DNA from: Limnohabitans sp. Rim11
GTDB taxonomy: Bacteria > Pseudomonadota > Gammaproteobacteria > Burkholderiales > Burkholderiaceae_C
Length of the DNA stretch: 64,000 nt
Assembly: GCF_001269365.1 (NCBI RefSeq)
Contig: NZ_CXOM01000003.1
Span: 62,001 to 126,000, forward strand
Direction of reading: 5' to 3'
Made by a program: the position numbers and the translations under genes. Positions 44,932-54,826 of this stretch are shown here, one piece after another. The stretch's first letter is position 1, and each line of letters starts with the position of its first letter. Below the pieces are notes generated by a model. The model made no database searches. It saw nothing but the letters and a program-made list of their open reading frames with translations, and was not told the origin of the DNA.

Positions 44932-46248
44932 TCAAGGATTGAGCAACGCGTTGATGTTGGCTAAATCGGCCTCTGTCAAAGTACCAGTCGCTTGACGCAG
45001 GCGAAGTTGACCCAACAAAACATCGTACCGTGCTTTGGCCAAATCGCGTTTGGTTTGGAACAGCTGGCTTTGGCTGTTCAGGACATCGATGTTGATGCGA
45101 ACACCGACCTGGTAGCCCAATTTGTTGGCATCCAATGCGCTTTGGCTGGAAGTCTCTGCCGCTTGAAGTGCATTGACTTGACCAATGCCAGATTGCAGGC
45201 CAAAGAATGCGGTGCGAGTGGCTTGAGCGACAGATCGCTCGGCAGCTTCTAAATCGGAGCGTGCTTTGTCTTCTAAGGCCAGCGTTTCCTTGATGCGGTT
45301 TTGTGTGGCAAAACCTGCAAACAGGGGCATGTTGAAATTCAAACTGACGGAACTGGTGTTGGCGTCAGCTTGTGTGCCAATTCCTCTGCCGTTGTTGTAG
45401 CGGGTGGGTGTGTAGCCTGCGACCAAATCCAAAGTTGGCTTATGACCCGCTTCGGCTTTGCTTGTTTCCAATTTGGCAATGTCCAAGGCCACACGACTTT
45501 GAATGATGGATGGGTTGGAGGCAGAAGATTGCTGAACCCATTGATCCAAACTTTGCAAATCAGGCGCAGACAGTTTGGCTTTGGTAGACAAAGACTTGGG
45601 CTCAATGTTGTTCAATCCGACCAGTTGATTCAAAGCCAGACGCTTAATTCGCAGGTCGTTGTCGGCGGCAATCTCTTGGGCCACCACCAAATCGAAGCGC
45701 GCCTGGGCTTCGCGTGAATCGGTGATGGTGGAGGTGCCTACTTCAAAATTGCGTTTGGCAGCAGCCAGTTGTTCACCCACAGCCACCTTTTGCGCTTTGA
45801 CAAAATCAAGGCTTTCGCGTGAAACGAGAACATCGAAATAGGCTTGGCTTAAACGCACCATCAAGTCTTGCTCAGCAGCCTTGAGTTGCACAGCGGCCAA
45901 TTCAAGTTGACGTTGTCCTTGTTGGTAAGTCGCTGAGTTGGCAGGTCGGTACAAGGGCTGAGAAGCGCTGAGCGTGGCTGATCGGCTTTGGGCTGAGGCT
46001 GTTGCTGATAAAGCAAGTGCTTCTACTTCGGTTCTGTTGATGTTGGCAGAGAGGCCAACGGTGGGCAACAACAATGCCTTGGATTGATCCGCTTTTGCCA
46101 GGTTGGCCGTGTATTGCGATTGAGCCGATTTGTAGGTTGCATCGTAGCTGCGTGCTGTTGTAAATAAAGACAACAGGCTTTGTGCTTGGGCCGATACTGA
46201 GAATGCAGCCGTAAGGGCCAGCGTGAGTGGAAGAATGCGCAAGTTCAT
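44932..46248 (-). CDS. TolC-family outer-membrane channel protein
   Basis: It forms a trimeric outer-membrane and periplasmic tunnel for efflux pumps or type I secretion. The ATG at 46248 starts a signal peptide (LPLTLALTAAFSVSAQAQ, cut near residue 23) and a 438-residue protein of the usual size. Two OEP repeats are present with long amphipathic helices rich in Ala, Gln and Ser; LSQAYFDVLVSRESLDFVKA near residue 130 and GYQVGVRINIDVLNSQSQL near 370 are typical. It follows the rhodanese gene after 37 bases and lies downstream of the RND pump set on the same strand, so it may be the pump's outer channel. Confidence 0.92.
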   Translation of the reverse strand: MNLRILPLTLALTAAFSVSAQAQSLLSLFTTARSYDATYKSAQSQYTANLAKADQSKALLLPTVGLSANINRTEVEALALSATASAQSRSATLSASQPLYRPANSATYQQGQRQLELAAVQLKAAEQDLMVRLSQAYFDVLVSRESLDFVKAQKVAVGEQLAAAKRNFEVGTSTITDSREAQARFDLVVAQEIAADNDLRIKRLALNQLVGLNNIEPKSLSTKAKLSAPDLQSLDQWVQQSSASNPSIIQSRVALDIAKLETSKAEAGHKPTLDLVAGYTPTRYNNGRGIGTQADANTSSVSLNFNMPLFAGFATQNRIKETLALEDKARSDLEAAERSVAQATRTAFFGLQSGIGQVNALQAAETSSQSALDANKLGYQVGVRINIDVLNSQSQLFQTKRDLAKARYDVLLGQLRLRQATGTLTEADLANINALLNP

Positions 46249-46285
46249 GGAGTTCTTTCGAGGAAAAAGCCGCTTTAAAAATTGT

Positions 46286-46624
46286 TTAATAAACAGGCAC
46301 ACTGGCATCGACTTGGTTAGACCAAGCATGAATGCCACCGCTGATGTTGGTGATGTTGCTGAAACCTTGCTGCTCTAAAAACAAAGCGACTTGCATGCTC
46401 CGTCCACCGTGGTGACACAAGCACGCAATGGGTCTCGATTTGTCGAGTTCCATCAAACGAGCGGGAATGGTTTGCATGGGCATGATCAAAACTTCACAGC
46501 CAGCTGGTGCAATGCTGGCCAATTGGCATTCCCAAGTTTCACGAACGTCCAAAACCAAGGGCTGGCCTATAGAGGCGGCTTGTTGAAGCCAATCATTGAA
46601 TTGGGAAGGGCTGACTTGTTGCAT
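46286..46624 (-). CDS. Single-domain rhodanese-like protein
   Basis: It is a small cytoplasmic sulfurtransferase-fold protein. The 112 residues form one rhodanese domain: LVLDVRETWECQLA near residue 22 and the active-site loop IACLCHHGGRSMQVA with the catalytic Cys near residue 71. The loop length fits a thiosulfate or sulfide-carrier rhodanese (GlpE/PspE class), not a Cdc25-type phosphatase. It sits between pcm and the tolC-like gene, a recurring trio in Burkholderiales; the link to efflux is unexplained. Confidence 0.88.
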   Translation of the reverse strand: MQQVSPSQFNDWLQQAASIGQPLVLDVRETWECQLASIAPAGCEVLIMPMQTIPARLMELDKSRPIACLCHHGGRSMQVALFLEQQGFSNITNISGGIHAWSNQVDASVPVY

Positions 46625-46668
46625 GGCAGTGTATGGTGAAGGCCGAAGAATTAAAGGGCGACAGGGTC

Positions 46669-47334
46669 TTAAAAACTGAAGCGGTTGTGCTCAGGAAAAC
46701 CTTGCAGGCGAGGCGCCATGGTGTCCCAAGGCTCAGAGGTTTGCCACTGTGTTTCACCATTGCGCGTGATGACGCTGGCACGCATGACGGGGTCTTCACC
46801 GACGATGGCCAACAAGCGGCCACCCATTTTGAGTTGGTTAAGCAAATGTTGGGGAACTTCTGGCACAGAGCCACTCAAAACAATGACATCAAACGGACCA
46901 TCGGCTGGCGCGCCTTGGCTGCCATCTGCTTGGCGAACTTCGACATTGGCGATGCCAGCATTTTGCAAATTGGTGCGAGCTGATTGGGCAAGGGCAGGGT
47001 CAATTTCAAGGCTAAGCACAGAGGCGGCTTGCTGAGCCAAAAGCGCTGCCATGTAACCTGAACCGGTGCCAATCTCTAAAACTTTGTCGGTGGCCTGGAT
47101 GTTGGCATCTTGCAAAAGACGGGCTTCTACCTTGGGGGCCAACATGCACTGACCCTTAGCCCCAGAAGACTGAAGGGGGATTTCCATGTCGGCGAAGGCC
47201 AAAGCTTTGTGGGCCAAAGGAACAAAGTTTTCGCGTTTGACTACCGACAACAAGGACAGAACTTGGCCATCCAAAACTTCCCAAGGACGGATTTGTTGTT
47301 CGATCATGTTGAAGCGAGCGGTTTCGATGTTCAT
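46669..47334 (-). CDS. pcm: Protein-L-isoaspartate O-methyltransferase
   Basis: It methylates damaged isoaspartyl residues, the first step in their repair. SAM motif I is VLEIGTGSGYMAALLA near residue 80 and the family's substrate segment DGSQGAPADGPFDVIVLSG follows near 140. At 221 residues it is full length, though the N-terminus (MNIETARFNMIEQQIRPWEV) is that of the bacterial short branch. The SD GGAG lies 6 bases before the ATG. It is 56 bases after the RND gene. Confidence 0.9.
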   Translation of the reverse strand: MNIETARFNMIEQQIRPWEVLDGQVLSLLSVVKRENFVPLAHKALAFADMEIPLQSSGAKGQCMLAPKVEARLLQDANIQATDKVLEIGTGSGYMAALLAQQAASVLSLEIDPALAQSARTNLQNAGIANVEVRQADGSQGAPADGPFDVIVLSGSVPEVPQHLLNQLKMGGRLLAIVGEDPVMRASVITRNGETQWQTSEPWDTMAPRLQGFPEHNRFSF

Positions 47335-47390
47335 TTTTACTCCAGGGGGTATCTAATTCTAACTGTCTTTATTTTAACTTCTCGCGGCCA

Positions 47391-50300
47391 TCAATGGCTC
47401 GATTTTGGCTTGCCATGCCAGAGGCGTTTCAAATATTCACCCAAATCGTCCATGTAGCAATACACCACAGGCACCACCACCAGGGTCAACAGAGAGGACG
47501 TAATGACACCGCCAATAACGGCTTGGCCCATTGGCGCGCGTTGTTCGGAGCCTTCCGTGATGGCAAATGCAAGGGGCATCATGCCAAAAATCATGGCCAA
47601 AGTGGTCATCAAAATGGGGCGCAGCCTGACCTTGGCCGCCATCAGCAGGGCCTCATTTCGGCTCAAACCTGGCACTGTCTCGCCCGTGTCGGAGACACTG
47701 CCTTCACGGGCTCGGATGGTGAAATCGACCAACAAAATGGCGTTTTTGGTGACCAAACCCATGAGCATGACCACGCCAATGACCGAGAACATCGACAAAG
47801 CCGACCGGAAAGTCATCAAGGCCAACACCACACCGATCAAGGTCAAGGGCAGCGATGTCATAAGGGCCAAAGGTTGCAAAAAGCTTTTGAATTGGCTGCC
47901 CAAAATCATGTAAATAAAAATAACGGCCATCATGAGCGCGGTCAAGGCGTACTGAAATGATTCGTTCATGCTCTTGGTAGAGCCACCAAACTGGTAGCGA
48001 TAGCCGGGTGGCCATGCACTGGCTTCTAAAATTTTCCGGATGTCGTTGGATATTTCACCGGCCGATCGGCGCGAGGCGTTGGCGTTGATCGAGACCTCGC
48101 GCATGAGGTCTCGGCGGTTAATTTGGTTGGAGCCAGAAGTTTCTTCAACGGATGCAATTTGACCTAGCCGAACCGTCTTGGTCGAGCCATCGGCTGAAGG
48201 CAGGCTGAATGGGATGCGTTCTAAGTCTTGAGGGCTATTGCGAAACTCTGGCGCCAAGCGCACGTTGACATCGTAAGTTTGGTCGTCGGGGGCACGCCAG
48301 TTGCCTACCGTTTGGCCCGCAACCAAGGTGCGCAGAGAGCCTGACACGGGTGCCACACTGAGGCCCATCTCAGACGCCGATTCACGCTTCAGCTGAATGG
48401 CGATGGAGGGTTTGTTGGGCTTGACGCTGGAGTCAAGATCGACCAAGCCTGGGATGGTTCTGACTTGTTCCAATATTTTGAGGGTGAGGCGTTCTAGTTC
48501 GCGTTGGTCTGGGCCTTGGAGTGAAAACTCAATCTGTTTGTTGCCGCCCACTGAGTCCAAGGTGCCCACGTGCGTGACCGTGATGCCGGCCACTTGTGAC
48601 AATCGCTGCCGTAACAAAACAGAAATGTCTTCAACACTTCGTTGGCGTAATTTGCGGTCTACCAAACGAATGTAAATGCTGGCGTTGTTTTTACCTTGTG
48701 CGTTGGGTGTGTTCATGCCCGTCAGGGTGTATTTGACCTCTGGAAACTCACGCACAATTTGTTCGACTTGTTTGGCTTTAAGTGCCGTTGCTTCCAGTGA
48801 TGTCCCAACAGGTGTTTGAAAATTCAAGGTAGTTTCGGAGTAGTCGCCTTTGGGGACAAACTCGGTCCCCAAAAGTGGCACCATCAAAACACTGGTGATA
48901 AAAATACCTACGGCCAAAGACAGCGTGGATTTTTTGTGATCAAGTGCCCAAGCCAGCATGCTTTGGTATTTCTCGGCCATGCGATCAGTTTGAAGGTTGA
49001 ACCAATGCGTCACACGGCCAATGGTTCGGTCATACAGATGGGTTGAAGTTTTGGGGTCCTTCAGTTGATCGCCCGTCATGTGGATGCTGGGGTCGTGCCA
49101 CACACTGGAGAGCATGGGGTCGAGGGTAAAACTCACAAACATCGAGATTAGAACAGCCGCCACAATGGTGATGCCAAACTCGTGGAAAAACTTGCCAATG
49201 ATGCCTTCCATAAAACCGATGGGCAGAAACACGGCCACGATGGACAAGGTGGTGGCCAAAACAGCCAAGCCAATTTCTTCGGTACCGATCATGGCCGCGT
49301 CGTAGGGTTTTTTGCCCATTTGAACGTGGCGCACAATGTTTTCACGAACCACAATGGCATCGTCAATGAGCAGTCCTACACACAAGGACAAGGCCATTAA
49401 GGTGATCATGTTGACAGTAAAGCCAAACATGCTCATGAACCAGAAGGTGCCAATCAAAGAAATTGGCAAGGTGAGACCTGTAATGACTGTAGAGCGCCAT
49501 GAATTTAAAAACAAAAACACAATGAGCACGGTGAGCAAGGCACCTTCAATCAAGGTTCTCCGAACATTGTCGACCGCCACTCTAATTTGACGGGAGCTAT
49601 CAGAGACGGGCTCTAGCCGAATGCCAGCAGGTATTTGTTTGCGGAGTTCTGTCAGGGTGGCATACAAGCCATCGACCACTTCAATGGTGTTGGCATCTTG
49701 CGCCTTTTGCACGGTGAGCATCAAGGTTCGCTCGCCGTTGTAAAGAGCCATGTTTTCTAATTCTTGCGCGCCGTCTTTGATGGTGGCTACTTGCGCCAAA
49801 CGGATGGGCGTTGTTCCTTTGCGCGCGACGATGATGTTGGCAAAGTCTTCGGGCCTTTTGACGCGCGATTGAACTTGAATGACACGTTCTTGTGAAATAG
49901 ATCGCAGTGAACCAACAGGCAAATCTTGATTTTCATTGCGCACTGCAGCCGCAATTTGATCGGCGCTGACACCCAGAGATTCCATGGCATCTGGGCGCAG
50001 GTAAATGTTGATTTCGCGTCTGCTACCCCCCAATACATTGACTGCGCCGACACCCCTGACGTTCTCGAGTCGTTTTTTGATAATTTGTTCTGAGTAATTG
50101 GTCAGCTCAACCAGGCTGGTGCCCTTGGCGCCTTGTTGTGAATCTGGAAAAACGGCCAAGGACCACACAGCGCGGCTGGTCGGATCAAATCGAATGACGC
50201 GGGGCTCTTTGACTTCATCACGCAAAGTGGCGCGAATGCCTGCTACTTTTTCTCTGACATCGTCGGCGGCCTTGCGACCATCCATGTTGAGCTGAAACTC

Positions 50301-50579
50301 AATGACGACCACCGATTGATTTTCATAACTGCGAGAAGTGAGGGCGCTGATACCGGCAATGGCATTGACGCCTTCTTCAATCTTTTTAGAGACTTCGCTT
50401 TCTACAATTTCGGGTGATGCCCCTGGGTATTCTGTAAGGACCACCACCACCGGAAAATCAATGTTTGGAAATTGATCGACTTTGAGCTTTTGAAAGGCAA
50501 ACAATCCCATGACCACAAAGGCCAGCATGACCATGGTGGCAAAGACGGGATTTTTAAGGCTGACTCGTGTGAACCACAT
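47391..50579 (-). CDS. RND-family multidrug efflux transporter (inner membrane pump)
   Basis: This proton-driven pump exports drugs or other hydrophobic compounds. The 1062-residue protein has the RND pattern of a helix, a large periplasmic loop and six helices, twice over. The proton-relay Asp pair is intact in [13 protein letters not shown] near residue 405, and [19 protein letters not shown] near 945 is the second-half counterpart. The sequence type ([14 protein letters not shown] near the start) is HAE-1, nearer MdtB/TriC than AcrB. It lies 17 bases after the adaptor gene. Confidence 0.94.
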   Translation of the reverse strand: MWFTRVSLKNPVFATMVMLAFVVMGLFAFQKLKVDQFPNIDFPVVVVLTEYPGASPEIVESEVSKKIEEGVNAIAGISALTSRSYENQSVVVIEFQLNMDGRKAADDVREKVAGIRATLRDEVKEPRVIRFDPTSRAVWSLAVFPDSQQGAKGTSLVELTNYSEQIIKKRLENVRGVGAVNVLGGSRREINIYLRPDAMESLGVSADQIAAAVRNENQDLPVGSLRSISQERVIQVQSRVKRPEDFANIIVARKGTTPIRLAQVATIKDGAQELENMALYNGERTLMLTVQKAQDANTIEVVDGLYATLTELRKQIPAGIRLEPVSDSSRQIRVAVDNVRRTLIEGALLTVLIVFLFLNSWRSTVITGLTLPISLIGTFWFMSMFGFTVNMITLMALSLCVGLLIDDAIVVRENIVRHVQMGKKPYDAAMIGTEEIGLAVLATTLSIVAVFLPIGFMEGIIGKFFHEFGITIVAAVLISMFVSFTLDPMLSSVWHDPSIHMTGDQLKDPKTSTHLYDRTIGRVTHWFNLQTDRMAEKYQSMLAWALDHKKSTLSLAVGIFITSVLMVPLLGTEFVPKGDYSETTLNFQTPVGTSLEATALKAKQVEQIVREFPEVKYTLTGMNTPNAQGKNNASIYIRLVDRKLRQRSVEDISVLLRQRLSQVAGITVTHVGTLDSVGGNKQIEFSLQGPDQRELERLTLKILEQVRTIPGLVDLDSSVKPNKPSIAIQLKRESASEMGLSVAPVSGSLRTLVAGQTVGNWRAPDDQTYDVNVRLAPEFRNSPQDLERIPFSLPSADGSTKTVRLGQIASVEETSGSNQINRRDLMREVSINANASRRSAGEISNDIRKILEASAWPPGYRYQFGGSTKSMNESFQYALTALMMAVIFIYMILGSQFKSFLQPLALMTSLPLTLIGVVLALMTFRSALSMFSVIGVVMLMGLVTKNAILLVDFTIRAREGSVSDTGETVPGLSRNEALLMAAKVRLRPILMTTLAMIFGMMPLAFAITEGSEQRAPMGQAVIGGVITSSLLTLVVVPVVYCYMDDLGEYLKRLWHGKPKSSH

Positions 50580-50596
50580 ATTGAAATCTCGGTGGT

Positions 50597-51724
50597 TTAT
50601 TTTGGCAGTGTTTGCAACTTAACCAAGGTGCCTTCACGCAGGGCTCCTGCACTGGGTGTCAGAACCAGCGTGCCTTCTACAATTTCGGGTACTGCCATCA
50701 GGGCTTTGCCACTGACTTCGCCCTTGGCGCCCACACTTACTTTCACGTGAGCCACTTTGCCGTCTTGCACCACTTGCACATAGGGCGTTGATTTGTCAGT
50801 GCGAACGCTTTCAAGCGGAATGGCCACAGTTTGAATTTTTTGCGTGCCCAGCGTGCCTTGCACAAAAACACCGTGGCGAAGCGCAGGGTGGCCCTGAATA
50901 CCCAAGTAAACCAAGATGCTGCGGCTACCGACTTGCGTACTGGGATTGATTCGCAAAACCTTGGCGGCGACTTCTTGTGTGGAACCTTCAATGTTGAGTT
51001 TGGCAGCTTGCCCTACTTTGACGCTCAAAGCATCTGTCGGTGTGAGCGTGGCTTCCAGTTCAAATTGCGACAGGTCGACCACTTCCACAATGCGCGCTTC
51101 AGGCGCCACACGTTCACCCACTTGTGCCAAGCGCTGGCTCACAAAACCATTGAGGGGTGATTTGAGCATGCAATCTTCGACCGCTTTGCTGGTGACGTCC
51201 AAAGCGGAGAGGGCGGCTTGATGCGTTGCCTTGGCCGCATTGAGGCTGGCTATCGAAGTGTCTAGGGCAGTTTTAGAGATAAAACCTTGGTTGACCAAGG
51301 CGCTGTTGTTGTCAAATTGACGCTGTGCAATTTCAACTTGCGCGCGTGCGGCTTCTGCTTGTTGTTGCGCCTGTCGCTGCCTGGCCAAGTATTCAGTAGG
51401 GTCTACCTTGGCAATGATTTGACCCGCTTTGACTGCATCGCCTTCACGCACTTCCAATGTCATCAATTCACCAGCCACACGCGCCTTGATCATGGCGCTT
51501 CTGCTTGCCTTCAAGGTGCCAGAGACAGGCAAACCTTGCGTCATGGTGATAGTTTGCGCATTGAAGACATCACTGATAGTGAGTTCAATTGGCAGGTTGG
51601 CTTGTGGTTTGGTGCTGAGGGCTTCAGCGGTTTTATTTTTGTTGGACGCAAACTTGTAGGCGCCGAAGGCAGCGATTGCGATCAGCAAAACGATGAGCAG
51701 AATATTTCTTTTGGAGAGCTTCAT
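50597..51724 (-). CDS. RND efflux periplasmic adaptor (membrane fusion protein)
   Basis: The adaptor links the RND pump to an outer-membrane channel. It has a non-cleaved N-terminal anchor (NILLIVLLIAIAAFGAYKFA), an alpha-hairpin (about 110-180, with repeated Ala/Gln), a lipoyl half-motif VREGDAVKAGQIIAKVDP near 95 and a beta-barrel domain. It is 375 residues long. The start codon directly abuts the tetR stop (TAA then ATG), so translation is coupled. No lipobox is seen. Confidence 0.92.
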   Translation of the reverse strand: MKLSKRNILLIVLLIAIAAFGAYKFASNKNKTAEALSTKPQANLPIELTISDVFNAQTITMTQGLPVSGTLKASRSAMIKARVAGELMTLEVREGDAVKAGQIIAKVDPTEYLARQRQAQQQAEAARAQVEIAQRQFDNNSALVNQGFISKTALDTSIASLNAAKATHQAALSALDVTSKAVEDCMLKSPLNGFVSQRLAQVGERVAPEARIVEVVDLSQFELEATLTPTDALSVKVGQAAKLNIEGSTQEVAAKVLRINPSTQVGSRSILVYLGIQGHPALRHGVFVQGTLGTQKIQTVAIPLESVRTDKSTPYVQVVQDGKVAHVKVSVGAKGEVSGKALMAVPEIVEGTLVLTPSAGALREGTLVKLQTLPK

Positions 51725-52366
51725 TTAATTTTCAATCGACAATCCGCGCACAATCAGATCGGCATGTTGCGCAATAAATTCTTCGGGGTTGGGTTGTTGT
51801 GAACCCTGATGGCACAGGGCGCTGGAATGTTTGGACATGATTAAAAACAGCAGCGGCGCAATGACCGCCATGGCGGTGTGCTCGGTGTTGAAGTTTTTAA
51901 ATTCACCTTGTTGGCGTCCCCGTTCCAAGACATCTTTGAGTAATTTGGTGGAGGGGTAAATCACTTCTTCCTGATAGAAGCTTGCCAAATCTGGAAAAGA
52001 GTGAGCTTCACTGATGATCAATTTGGTAATGCCAGAGGCCTTGGTGGAGCCATACCTGCGCCACCATTCCAGCATCATGCTTTTGAGGAGTTGTTGGCTT
52101 GTACCCTTGAAATTGGCGGCTTCTAAAGCCCCTTCGGTGACAGGTTTGACCACGTTTTCACGGACTACCTCCTTGAACAACTCTTCTTTGCTAGGGAAAT
52201 ACAAAAACAGTGTGCCTTTCGATACGCCTGCGCGCGCAGCCACTTCCTCTGCGCGAGTGGCAGCAAAGCCTTTTTCGACGAACAAATCCAAGGCAGCCTC
52301 CAGCAATTCACCAGGCCGGTGCTGCTTTCTGCGTTCGCGTTTGGGGGGGGAGAGGGCTTCTGACAC
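51725..52366 (-). CDS. TetR/AcrR-family repressor of the RND operon
   Basis: It is a dimeric repressor that probably controls its own operon. The helix-turn-helix lies at about residues 35-60 (ATRAEEVAARAGVSKGTLFLYFPSKEEL) and the ligand-binding C-terminal domain contains a TetR_C-like segment. The start is a GTG at 52366; a strong promoter with an overlapping dyad lies just upstream. It is the first gene of the tetR-adaptor-RND operon, so inducer binding would release the pump. Confidence 0.9.
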   Translation of the reverse strand: MSEALSPPKRERRKQHRPGELLEAALDLFVEKGFAATRAEEVAARAGVSKGTLFLYFPSKEELFKEVVRENVVKPVTEGALEAANFKGTSQQLLKSMMLEWWRRYGSTKASGITKLIISEAHSFPDLASFYQEEVIYPSTKLLKDVLERGRQQGEFKNFNTEHTAMAVIAPLLFLIMSKHSSALCHQGSQQPNPEEFIAQHADLIVRGLSIEN

Positions 52367-52371
52367 TTTTA

Positions 52372-52391
52372 ATGACTCGTTGGTTAGTAAT
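52372..52391. promoter_or_regulatory. Candidate TetR operator overlapping the -10 region
   Basis: ATGACT-N8-AGTAAT is an imperfect dyad (5 of 6 outer positions match). It covers the end of the -10 box and the expected transcription start, an ideal place for autorepression by the TetR protein encoded next to it. Confidence 0.4.
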
Positions 52392-52417
52392 GTAAGGTTT
52401 TAGATTTTGAGCGTCAA
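52389..52417 (-). promoter_or_regulatory. Sigma-70 promoter of the tetR-RND operon
   Basis: On the minus strand TTGACG is followed after exactly 17 bases by TACATT. The expected transcript starts about 15 bases before the GTG of tetR, leaving a very short leader with no obvious ribosome site. Confidence 0.7.
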
Positions 52418-52441
52418 GCATCCATGTCAAAGAAAGTCAAA

Positions 52442-52467
52442 AAAAAGACCGCAATTGCGGTCTTTTT
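52442..52467. terminator. Terminator after glutaryl-CoA dehydrogenase (perfect palindrome)
   Basis: A perfect 26-base palindrome consists of an A5 run, GACCGCAATTGCGGTC and a T5 run. It lies about 34 bases beyond the gcdH stop. As a perfect palindrome it can act on either strand, though the only gene reading into it is gcdH. Confidence 0.9.
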
Positions 52468-52500
52468 AGGGGTGACCCAAAGGGGTCCAGTGAGCAATGA

Positions 52501-53688
52501 TCAATAGAAAGCCTGCAGACCCGTCTGTGCACGACCCAAAATAAGCGCGTGCACATCGTGTGTGCCTTCGTAGGTGTTGACGGTTTCCAAGTTGATCATG
52601 TGGCGAATGACGTGGTATTCGTCGTGAATGCCATTGCCGCCGTGCATGTCGCGCGCCATTCGGGCCACGTCCAAGGCTTTGCCGCAGCTGTTGCGCTTGA
52701 TCAGGCTGATCATCTCGGGCACTGATTTGCCTTCGTCCATCAATCGGCCCACGCGCAAGCAGCCCTGCAAGCCTAATGTGATTTCGGTTTGCATGTCGGC
52801 CAATTTCTTTTGGATCAATTGGTTTTGGGCCAAGGGGCGGCCAAACTGAACGCGGTCCATGGTGTATTGGCGCGCACGGTGCCAGCAGTCTTCTGCGGCA
52901 CCCAAAGCGCCCCAGGCAATGCCGTAACGGGCTTTGTTCAAGCAGCCAAAGGGGCCCTTCAAACCAGACACGTTGGGCAACATGTTTTCTTCGGGCACAA
53001 ACACATCGTCCATGACAATTTCGCCAGTGATGCTGGCGCGCAAGCTCATCTTGCCTTCAATTTTGGGGGCGGTGAGGCCCTTCATGCCTTTTTCCAAAAT
53101 GAAACCACGAATGGCAGACTGGCCGTCGCCTTCGCCTTCCAACTTGGCCCAGACCACAAACACATCGGCGATGGGAGCGTTGGTAATCCACATCTTGGCG
53201 CCCTTCATGATGAAGCCGCCGTCGACAGGCTTGGCGCGTGTCAGCATGCTGGCGGGATCGGAGCCGTGGTTGGGTTCTGTGAGGCCGAAGCAACCAACCC
53301 ATTCGCCAGTGGCCAATTTGGGCAAGTACTTTTGACGCTGGGCTTCAGAGCCGTATTCATTGATGGGGTGCATGACCAAAGAGCTTTGCACACTCATGGC
53401 GCTGCGGTAGCCGCTGTCGACGCGTTCTACTTCGCGCGCCACCAAGCCGTAGCTAACGTAGTTCAAACCCGCGCAACCGTAGCCTTCAATGGTGGAACCC
53501 AAGAAACCCATGTTGCCAAACTCGTTCATGATTTCGCGGTCGAATTTTTCATGACGTGCGGCCATCAAGACGCGAGTTTGTAATTTCTCTTGGCAGAAGT
53601 TGTGCGCGGCATCAACGATAGCTCGTTCATCTTCGCTCAGTTGTTCGTTTAGCAAAAAGGCGTCGTCCCATTGAAAGCTAGGCTTCAT
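52501..53688 (-). CDS. gcdH: Glutaryl-CoA dehydrogenase
   Basis: This FAD enzyme oxidises and decarboxylates glutaryl-CoA to crotonyl-CoA in lysine, tryptophan and aromatic degradation. The ATG at 53688 gives [20 protein letters not shown], the family start, and 395 residues. Acyl-CoA dehydrogenase signatures are present ([15 protein letters not shown] near 135, [18 protein letters not shown] near 345), and the catalytic Glu lies in [18 protein letters not shown], which is the GcdH pattern. It stands alone, with its own terminator. Confidence 0.93.
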   Translation of the reverse strand: MKPSFQWDDAFLLNEQLSEDERAIVDAAHNFCQEKLQTRVLMAARHEKFDREIMNEFGNMGFLGSTIEGYGCAGLNYVSYGLVAREVERVDSGYRSAMSVQSSLVMHPINEYGSEAQRQKYLPKLATGEWVGCFGLTEPNHGSDPASMLTRAKPVDGGFIMKGAKMWITNAPIADVFVVWAKLEGEGDGQSAIRGFILEKGMKGLTAPKIEGKMSLRASITGEIVMDDVFVPEENMLPNVSGLKGPFGCLNKARYGIAWGALGAAEDCWHRARQYTMDRVQFGRPLAQNQLIQKKLADMQTEITLGLQGCLRVGRLMDEGKSVPEMISLIKRNSCGKALDVARMARDMHGGNGIHDEYHVIRHMINLETVNTYEGTHDVHALILGRAQTGLQAFY

Positions 53689-53768
53689 GATGTAAATCCA
53701 TCTAAGATTAAAGATGTGCACATTTTATCGTCATGCGAAATGTTCTATGGGCTTGTTCTATCAAGTAC

Positions 53769-53781
53769 CCTGTCTGACAGG
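53769..53781. promoter_or_regulatory. Short perfect dyad between gcdH and msrA
   Basis: CCTGTC-T-GACAGG is a perfect 13-base dyad in the 159-base divergent gap, about 70 bases from the msrA start and 80 from the gcdH start. It could be an operator; nothing more can be said. Confidence 0.3.
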
Positions 53782-53847
53782 TGACATGTGCATACATCAA
53801 GCGAGGTCATTGGCAAGGTGATCTTGAATTTAGGTCAAAATAGACAC

Positions 53848-54399
53848 ATGCAATTTCCACTTCATGCTGAAACTTTGGTCCTTGGCGGCGGCTGCTTCTG
53901 GTGCACAGAAGCCGTCTTTGTACAAGTCAAAGGAGTCCTAGATGTTGAGTCTGGCTATTGCAATGGCCAAGCACTCAACCCAACTTACGAACAAGTCTGC
54001 TCAGGCATGACAGGGCACAACGAAGTAGTGAAACTGGTCTACGACCCTCAAGTCATTAGCACCAGAGTTTTGCTGGAAATCTTTTTCGTCATTCACGATC
54101 CCACCACCTTGAACCGTCAAGGCAATGATCGCGGTACGCAATATCGAAGCGGTATCTATTTCACCACCCAGGCGCAAGCTGAAGCTGCAAAAACCATCAT
54201 TGCCGAAATAGATGCCGATGACGTCTTTGACTCGTCAGTGGTCACCGAAGTCTTGCCTTTGCAAAATTACAGCGCGGCAGAGGACTATCACCAAGACTTT
54301 TTTGAGCGCAATCCAACACAAGGCTATTGCTTGGCTGTGGCCGCTCCCAAAGTTTGGAAGTTCAAGAAAACTTTTTCTGAGTGGGTCCGCGCTAAGTGA
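53848..54399 (+). CDS. msrA: Peptide methionine sulfoxide reductase MsrA
   Basis: It reduces S-methionine sulfoxide in damaged proteins. The catalytic Cys is in GGGCFWCTEAVF near residue 15. The ATG at 53848 gives MQFPLHAETLVLGGG and 183 residues; the frame is open 20 codons upstream but those are not family-like. GHNEVVKLVYDP, GIYFTTQAQAEAA and the EDYHQDFF motif near 150 are kept. Its stop overlaps the next gene's GTG start (GTGA). Confidence 0.93.
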   Translation: MQFPLHAETLVLGGGCFWCTEAVFVQVKGVLDVESGYCNGQALNPTYEQVCSGMTGHNEVVKLVYDPQVISTRVLLEIFFVIHDPTTLNRQGNDRGTQYRSGIYFTTQAQAEAAKTIIAEIDADDVFDSSVVTEVLPLQNYSAAEDYHQDFFERNPTQGYCLAVAAPKVWKFKKTFSEWVRAK

Positions 54400-54767
54400 T
54401 TTCGCACGCTAAGTTCAAATGGTTTTTTCAAGCACTGCTCATCAGTGCAGTGATGCTTGCGCCCGTTTGGGGGCAAATTCACAAAATCGTTCACGGACCT
54501 GCGCTTCTTCACAATCTTTCGAACGATCACGCACATGATTCTGCGGATCATCATCAAGCCGAAAATGGCTTTTTCAGTGATCACGAAGAGGGGTCTTTAC
54601 TTTGTTTGGCATTGGACCACCTCGCATCTGGCGAAGGCCTTCAAACGCAAGATACATCGGTTGGCATCCTTGAATTCACGCCTTTGTATTTGGCGGTCGA
54701 GTCTGAGCCATTATTTTCTGAGCGCCTGCTCGCATTCTCTGCGCGCGCACCGCCTGCTTTCCTTTGA
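54396..54767 (+). CDS. Small secreted His-rich protein of unknown function
   Basis: I do not recognise a firm family. The GTG at 54396 overlaps the msrA stop by 4 bases, so it is translationally coupled. Of 123 residues, about 8-26 form a hydrophobic export signal (ALLISAVMLAPVWG). The rest has ten His in total, most in a short stretch with Asp (DHAHDSADHH and SDHEE), plus a Cys. The C-terminus reads ARAPPAF, reminiscent of DUF2946/CopL-type metal-linked proteins; that is inference. The next gene is a ZnuD-like TonB receptor, so a periplasmic zinc- or metal-binding role is plausible. There is no catalytic motif. Confidence 0.7.
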   Translation: MISHAKFKWFFQALLISAVMLAPVWGQIHKIVHGPALLHNLSNDHAHDSADHHQAENGFFSDHEEGSLLCLALDHLASGEGLQTQDTSVGILEFTPLYLAVESEPLFSERLLAFSARAPPAFL

Positions 54768-54826
54768 TTCTTGTTTTATTTGCTCAAACTTTTGTTTGAG
54801 TGCTTATCCATTTTCAAAGGTTTTTC

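Noticed and set aside
47394..47960. 188-codon His/Gln-rich frame opposite the RND gene, briefly considered as a metal-binding protein
   Set aside because: The His content comes from the complement of common Met/Val codons; there is no signal peptide or ribosome site.
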